This document shows positions 5,486-7,540 of a stretch of 7,540 bases of DNA, piece after piece. The notes beneath the pieces were generated by a model. It worked only from the letters and a program-made list of their open reading frames with translations. It was not told the DNA's origin and did no database searches. Source of the stretch: Prolixibacteraceae bacterium (GTDB lineage: Bacteria > Bacteroidota > Bacteroidia > Bacteroidales > Prolixibacteraceae); NCBI GenBank assembly GCA_007116765.1, contig SKHV01000259.1:1-7540 (forward strand), written 5' to 3'. Both the position numbers and the translations under genes were made by a program. Each line of letters starts with the position of its first letter. Positions within the stretch are counted from its first letter, which is position 1.

Positions 5486-5893
5486 TTAGCTCTTTTCAAC
5501 TATAGCATTTGTAACACGTGCTACCGAAATAAGTTTACCGTTTTGGTCTTTAATTTCCACATCCCAAACATGAGTTGTACGCCCTTTGTGTAATATTTTT
5601 GCAGTAGCGGTAACCCAGCCCTCGCGCACCGACGATATATGGCTGGCCGAAACATTCATGCCAAAAACATTGAATTTTTCAATGTCGACGTATAACAACG
5701 AGGCTCCGCTGCCCACGGTTTCGGCCAAAGCAAGCGATGCACCGCCGTGCAGGTAGCCCATGGGCTGAATGGTTTTTTCGTTAACAGGCATACGGGCGCT
5801 TAAGCTATTGGCTGTAGCATCGGTAAATTCAATATCGAGGTGAGATATCAATGAATTTTTACAAAATTGATTAATCTCTGAAAGGTTCATCAT
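5486..5893 (-). CDS. menI: Hotdog-fold acyl-CoA thioesterase, probable DHNA-CoA thioesterase MenI
   Basis: The 135 residues form a single hotdog domain of the PaaI/YdiI group. The active-site helix is GYLHGGASLALAETVGSGAS (46-65): H49 and E58 are nine apart, the spacing of the catalytic His and Glu in E. coli MenI. The downstream strands (TATAKILHKGRTTHVWDVEI) are typical. Family members hydrolyse aromatic acyl-CoAs; beside menF the likely substrate is 1,4-dihydroxy-2-naphthoyl-CoA in menaquinone synthesis, but the sequence alone does not exclude another acyl-CoA. The start ATG overlaps the glmM stop by one base (TAATG), pointing to translational coupling. A second ATG directly follows, so the protein could be one residue shorter. 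Cytosolic, no signal peptide. Confidence 0.85.
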   Translation of the reverse strand: MMNLSEINQFCKNSLISHLDIEFTDATANSLSARMPVNEKTIQPMGYLHGGASLALAETVGSGASLLYVDIEKFNVFGMNVSASHISSVREGWVTATAKILHKGRTTHVWDVEIKDQNGKLISVARVTNAIVEKS

Positions 5894-7275
5894 TACAGAA
5901 TTTCTTTAATATCATCAATAAGTTTTGAAGCCAAATTGCTTGCTTCTTTCTCGCTTTTTGCTTCGGAATAAATCCGGATAATGGCTTCGGTATTCGATTT
6001 TCGAAGGTGCACCCAGCTATCCGCAAAATCAATTTTTACCCCGTCTATGTCGTTAATTTTTTCGTGACTGTACTTTTCTTTTATTTTCAGCAAAATATCA
6101 TCCACATCGATTTCGGGTGTGAGTTCAATTTTGTTTTTCGACATGTAATAATTGGGGTATGTTTTCCTCAACTCGGAGCATTTCATTTTCTTTTCGGCCA
6201 GTAAGGTCAGGAAAAGTGCTATTCCAACCAGCGCATCGCGGCCATAATGCGAAGCCGGGTAAATTACGCCACCATTACCTTCGCCGCCAATTACGGCATT
6301 GGTAGCCTTCATTTTCTCCACCACGTTTACTTCGCCAACTGAAGCAGCAGTATATGTTTGCCCGTGTTTCTCACTAATATCGTGCAGTGCCCTTGTCGAT
6401 GAAAGGTTTGAAACTGTGTTGCCGGGTGTTTTCGACAGCACGTAATCGGCCACGGCTACCAGCGTGTATTCTTCATTGAACATGCTACCGTCCTCGTTCA
6501 AAATTACCAAGCGGTCAACATCGGGGTCGAGCACAAAACAAACATCCACATCCTCGGCCTTTACCCTTTTAGCTACATCCACCAAATTTTCACTTATTGG
6601 CTCAGGCGTATGCGCAAAATAACCCGATGGCTCGCAGTTAATTTCAAGCACATTGCCCACACCCAAGGCATGCAATAATTGGGGAACAATAATACCTCCA
6701 ACCGAATTCACCGCATCAACAGCCACTCTAAAGTTGGCCGCTTTTATCATTTCAGCATCAACCAAAGCCAATTTCAGCACTTCGGAAATATGATACTGGG
6801 TGTAATCTTTCATTACTACCTTTCCAATTTGCTCAACTTCAGCAAAAATGAAACTTTCTTCATCGGCAATTTTCAATATTTCAGCACCTTCTTTTTCATT
6901 CAGGAATTCGCCTTTATCATTGAGCAATTTCAGGGCGTTCCACTGTTTCGGGTTATGACTCGCGGTAAGGATAATACCACCATCGGCATGCTCGGCAGGA
7001 ACAGCCAGTTCGGTTGTTGGAGTTGAAGCCAGCCCAATGTTTACCACGTTGCAACCCATTGCCGTAAGTGTTGAAACTACAAGGGCACTCACCATTTTAC
7101 CCGAGATACGAGCATCGCGTCCAACTACAATTTTCACCCGGTTTTTCCCAGCTTGTTGTTGAATAAAAGTAGCGTAAGCCGCGCTGAATTTAACCACGTC
7201 GATTGGAGACAGCCCTTCTCCGGGTTTTCCTCCAATGGTACCGCGAATTCCAGAAATTGATTTTATGAGAGTCAT
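5893..7275 (-). CDS. glmM: Phosphoglucosamine mutase
   Basis: The 460 residues fit the phosphohexomutase superfamily with four domains. GlmM interconverts glucosamine-6-phosphate and glucosamine-1-phosphate on the way to UDP-GlcNAc for peptidoglycan and lipopolysaccharide. Motifs in order are SISGIRGTIGG (6-16), the phosphoserine loop TASHNP (104-109, S106 carries the phosphate), the metal loop DPDVDR (250-255), the sugar-recognition loop GGEGNGG (330-336) and the phosphate-binding loop SNTEAIIRIYSEA (427-439). GEGNGG and the overall pattern match the GlmM group common in Bacteroidota and archaea rather than the longer phosphomannomutase (ManB) type, though dual activity cannot be excluded. 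The ATG follows an A-rich leader without a Shine-Dalgarno sequence. It is the first gene of a tight glmM-menI-menF run; the 119 bases upstream should hold the promoter, but I found no clear match. Confidence 0.93.
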   Translation of the reverse strand: MTLIKSISGIRGTIGGKPGEGLSPIDVVKFSAAYATFIQQQAGKNRVKIVVGRDARISGKMVSALVVSTLTAMGCNVVNIGLASTPTTELAVPAEHADGGIILTASHNPKQWNALKLLNDKGEFLNEKEGAEILKIADEESFIFAEVEQIGKVVMKDYTQYHISEVLKLALVDAEMIKAANFRVAVDAVNSVGGIIVPQLLHALGVGNVLEINCEPSGYFAHTPEPISENLVDVAKRVKAEDVDVCFVLDPDVDRLVILNEDGSMFNEEYTLVAVADYVLSKTPGNTVSNLSSTRALHDISEKHGQTYTAASVGEVNVVEKMKATNAVIGGEGNGGVIYPASHYGRDALVGIALFLTLLAEKKMKCSELRKTYPNYYMSKNKIELTPEIDVDDILLKIKEKYSHEKINDIDGVKIDFADSWVHLRKSNTEAIIRIYSEAKSEKEASNLASKLIDDIKEIL

Positions 7276-7308
7276 TTTTTTGTTGTTTTTAATGAAATGG
7301 AATAATTA

Positions 7309-7326
7309 TTTCACAAATTTCACAAA
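7309..7326. repeat. Tandem 9-mer TTTCACAAA upstream of glmM
   Basis: Two perfect adjacent copies of TTTCACAAA lie 34 bases before the glmM ATG. Each unit is partly palindromic (TTT...AAA). Position and symmetry would suit a regulator-binding site, but the sequence is AT-rich and no regulator is identified. Confidence 0.4.
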
Positions 7327-7394
7327 TTGGAGCAAATAAAAAAATATTGCTAATGTAAAAAGATGAATGAAAAGCAGATCCTTCAATATTTTGT

Positions 7395-7540
7395 TTACTC
7401 TTTCCACCAATTATCTAGCGGTGCATCATTCAAAGTAAAAGTTTGGCCAATTATCGGTATTACGGCTTGCAATTTATGCTCACGAGCAGCGGCTGTGAAA
7501 CGCTTAGGAGGTTCGTTCCAATTATGCTGGCTGAGCCTGA
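7395..7540 (-). CDS. C-terminal end of probable metallo-beta-lactamase-fold hydrolase (UlaG/RomA-like), truncated by window edge
   Basis: Reading the minus strand from the window edge gives 47 codons and a TAA at 7395-7397. The pattern is QHNWNEPPKRF, then a helix ending KLQAVIPIIGQTFTL and a final PLDNWWKE. An H-W-EP-R segment followed by an I-P-IG-strand and a terminal WW is what I recall from the end of UlaG/RomA/NAPE-PLD-like metal-dependent hydrolases. The catalytic metal ligands would lie outside the window, so the function is a family guess only. It is co-directional with glmM, 119 bases upstream of it. Confidence 0.55.
   Translation of the reverse strand, partial: RLSQHNWNEPPKRFTAAAREHKLQAVIPIIGQTFTLNDAPLDNWWKE

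Noticed and set aside
6679..7026. Plus-strand open frame of 115 codons opposite glmM
   Set aside because: It is antisense to well-conserved glmM coding sequence and shows no domain of its own.

Overview
The window looks like a chromosomal piece from a member of the Bacteroidota. The reasons are the archaeal-like short GlmM, the menI-menF pair for menaquinone synthesis, start codons preceded by A-rich leaders rather than strong Shine-Dalgarno sequences, and a TTTG / TA-TTTTG promoter ahead of higBA. A marine or anaerobic Bacteroidia lineage is plausible, but nothing here fixes the genus.

The left 2.7 kb is accessory DNA. It opens inside a HipA-family toxin kinase whose 5' end lies outside the window. 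A short 3' remnant of a sugar nucleotidyltransferase gene follows. Next come two nearly identical 176-bp structured repeats (981-1156 and 2140-2315) in direct orientation, which bracket a toxin-first HigB-HigA module with a palindrome over its promoter. Directly before the second repeat sits a 5' scrap of a mannose-1-phosphate guanylyltransferase gene (manC), not listed by a simple ORF scan. From 2316 to 2738 there is no gene, only hairpins: a strong forward terminator at 2439-2470, a two-way terminator at 2561-2595 nested in a larger inverted repeat, and an A/T-filled inverted repeat at 2651-2688.

The right 4.8 kb is ordinary housekeeping DNA, all on the minus strand. In transcription order it holds the 3' end of a probable UlaG/RomA-like metallo-beta-lactamase-fold hydrolase, glmM (amino-sugar activation for peptidoglycan and LPS), menI (DHNA-CoA thioesterase), menF (isochorismate synthase) and selO (protein AMP transferase). 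glmM, menI and menF are packed with a 1-base overlap and an 8-base gap and are probably one operon. selO follows after 189 bases and may have its own promoter.

The most interesting part is the repeat family. Each copy folds on paper into a chain of nested hairpins, and all six differences between the copies spare the base pairing. Together with the two broken nucleotidyltransferase genes beside them, they mark a rearrangement or mobile-repeat hotspot that carries a toxin-antitoxin pair.
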